Source: Collinsella sp. AM33-4BH (lineage in GTDB: Bacteria > Actinomycetota > Coriobacteriia > Coriobacteriales > Coriobacteriaceae). From it: a stretch of DNA of 64,000 nt. The notes under the pieces were generated by a model that saw only the letters and a program-made list of their open reading frames with translations, was not told where the DNA came from and ran no database searches. Every line of letters starts with the position of its first letter. Position 1 is the first letter of the stretch. This document shows positions 63,097 through 64,000 of the stretch, piece by piece. A program made the translations under genes and the position numbers. Where the stretch lies: the NCBI RefSeq assembly GCF_003469205.1, contig NZ_QSIN01000002.1:272711-336710 (forward strand), written 5' to 3'.

Positions 63097-63411
63097 TTAG
63101 GGGCGATATCGTAGGAATACGACCGGGAGAGTCGGGACCAGATTGCCCGGGTTGCCCGGTCGGCTCGCGCGACGGTGCGGCGGTTCCACAGAAAGCTCTC
63201 CGGACTTCACGCCGTTTCTGATCGCATTGTAGACAGCCATCTCGTCTTCGCAGTCGGCGAGCACGCGGTGTGCGTCGTCGTTTTGGATGTCCAGTAAATC
63301 TCGAAGGTCCTCCATGCACCAGCGTCCGAGATTTGGCCATGCGCGTTGCGCGAGCTGATAAGTGTCGATTGCGATGTTGTAGTTAAAGTCCAAGCCAATG
63401 CCGTCCCAGGC
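63097..63411 (-). pseudogene. 3' fragment of a DnaQ-like 3'-5' exonuclease
   Basis: On the minus strand the frame reads LDFNYNIAIDTYQLAQRAWP then DDAHRVLADCEDEMAVYNAI, the ExoIII region (H...D) of DEDD exonucleases. The N-terminal half with the DxE motif is absent; upstream sequence is unrelated. It ends at 63097 in a basic tail. Confidence 0.6.
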
Positions 63412-63534
63412 AGAACGGCTTTGTTTCCTTGATTATCAACTTCATCCGGACACTTCCCGCATTCATCCGTGTGTGTACGGATGAATGCGGGGTTCAATAC
63501 CCCGGCGGTCTGATCGGCAGGCCGCCGGGAACTC

Positions 63535-63963
63535 TCACTCCTCGATAAAAGCCGGCACCCGGTTAGTCCTGCGCATCTTGAAATTGCCATTTTCGTGGGA
63601 GACGTAGAGGATGCCGTCCATCCCGTCTCGCGATGCATATGAAAGGTGAACAGAACCGCAATCCGCTCCATCATTGTCGAGAAGATCGAACGAATTCGGG
63701 TCGCTCGTTGCGGCCAAACGACCACTCATACAAGAACCATCGTCATTACAGATTTGCCATTCCATGTCTTCGCCTGCAAGAATCGCCATAGACGGCCTGG
63801 TCGCGCCATCGTTGACATACATCCCGTCTATGCCAAACCCATTTTCAGCGCCATCGATGAACGACTGCTCGGACCTATACCTCGCAAATGATGCACATAG
63901 CACCATTGCAAGACAAAGTACAAAGCCAACAATCGCTATCTTTGCATAGCTCTTGCCTATCAT
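63535..63963 (-). CDS. Membrane-anchored hypothetical protein
   Basis: 142 residues from ATG 63963 (GGGAGG 8 nt upstream; a GTG at 63972 is possible). One N-terminal helix (IAIVGFVLCLAMVLCASFARY) anchors an acidic extracellular-type domain containing two Cys (WQICNDDGSCMSG) and another (ADCGSVHLSY). No family recognised. It lies at the edge of the window, transcribed toward the exonuclease fragment. Confidence 0.6.
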   Translation of the reverse strand: MIGKSYAKIAIVGFVLCLAMVLCASFARYRSEQSFIDGAENGFGIDGMYVNDGATRPSMAILAGEDMEWQICNDDGSCMSGRLAATSDPNSFDLLDNDGADCGSVHLSYASRDGMDGILYVSHENGNFKMRRTNRVPAFIEE

Positions 63964-64000
63964 GTCATTCACCTCCCTCGTATGTATCGAGGTATTCCTG

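Overview
The window looks like a chromosome segment of a Coriobacteriia gut actinobacterium, most likely Collinsella. This rests on the GC-rich, C/G-ending codons of the housekeeping genes, the order scpA-scpB-rluB-cmk-plsC-ispH-DUF512-der-plsY-gpsA, frequent GTG/TTG starts and a LoaP-type NusG paralogue heading a capsule operon. The assignment is inference from content; no search was run. Layout: (1) 1-1767, a HAD phosphatase, thiamine pyrophosphokinase and tRNA-Ala. (2) 1768-13492, a capsule/exopolysaccharide operon: a long untranslated leader with a large imperfect hairpin, LoaP-like antiterminator, initiating sugar-phosphate transferase, two glycosyltransferases, heparinase-fold protein, Wzy-like polymerase, Wzx-like flippase, acetyltransferase, and UDP-ManNAcA synthesis (wecC, wecB). 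The two nucleotide-sugar genes are GC-rich and the genes between them AT-rich, so the operon is a mosaic.

(3) 13.5-40.2 kb is an accessory, defence-type island. It holds orphan genes, a perfect 32-bp inverted repeat, a transglutaminase-like protein, a ugd remnant, a 1959-residue nuclease-STAND ATPase of the Avs type, a YobI-family P-loop ATPase bracketed by two direct copies of an IS21-like remnant, a soluble plus four-TM pair that I read as a RexA/RexB-like exclusion system, a frameshifted LPXTG surface protein, a DUF2971-like/nuclease-like pair, a decayed nucleotidyltransferase module, a Phd-RelE toxin-antitoxin pair and a DUF559-like protein. Several genes here carry single-base shifts in homopolymers (A7, C5, T7, A3) or an in-frame stop, so the island is either decaying, phase-variable, or touched by sequencing error.

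(4) 38.5-41.6 kb is a tRNA cluster (Val, Ala, Met/Ile2, Ala). Both tRNA-Ala units are preceded by copies of a ~150-bp element with strong terminal inverted repeats. (5) 41.6-58.7 kb is a dense co-directional housekeeping block: ABC-F ATPase, M50 protease, ScpAB, RluB, Cmk, PlsC, IspH, DUF512, Der, PlsY, GpsA, Rpe, cysteine desulfurase, Nif3-like, zinc-ribbon protein and CoaBC, closed by tRNA-Pro. (6) 58.9-64 kb is a second accessory stretch: a Flp-type pilin fused to a DUF6273-like domain whose 5' coding region contains a G10 tract (a strong phase-variation candidate), a zinc-ribbon protein, and a small cluster with a nonsense-interrupted thioredoxin-like protein, a secreted Cys-rich peptide and a three-TM protein that could be a bacteriocin-type unit.
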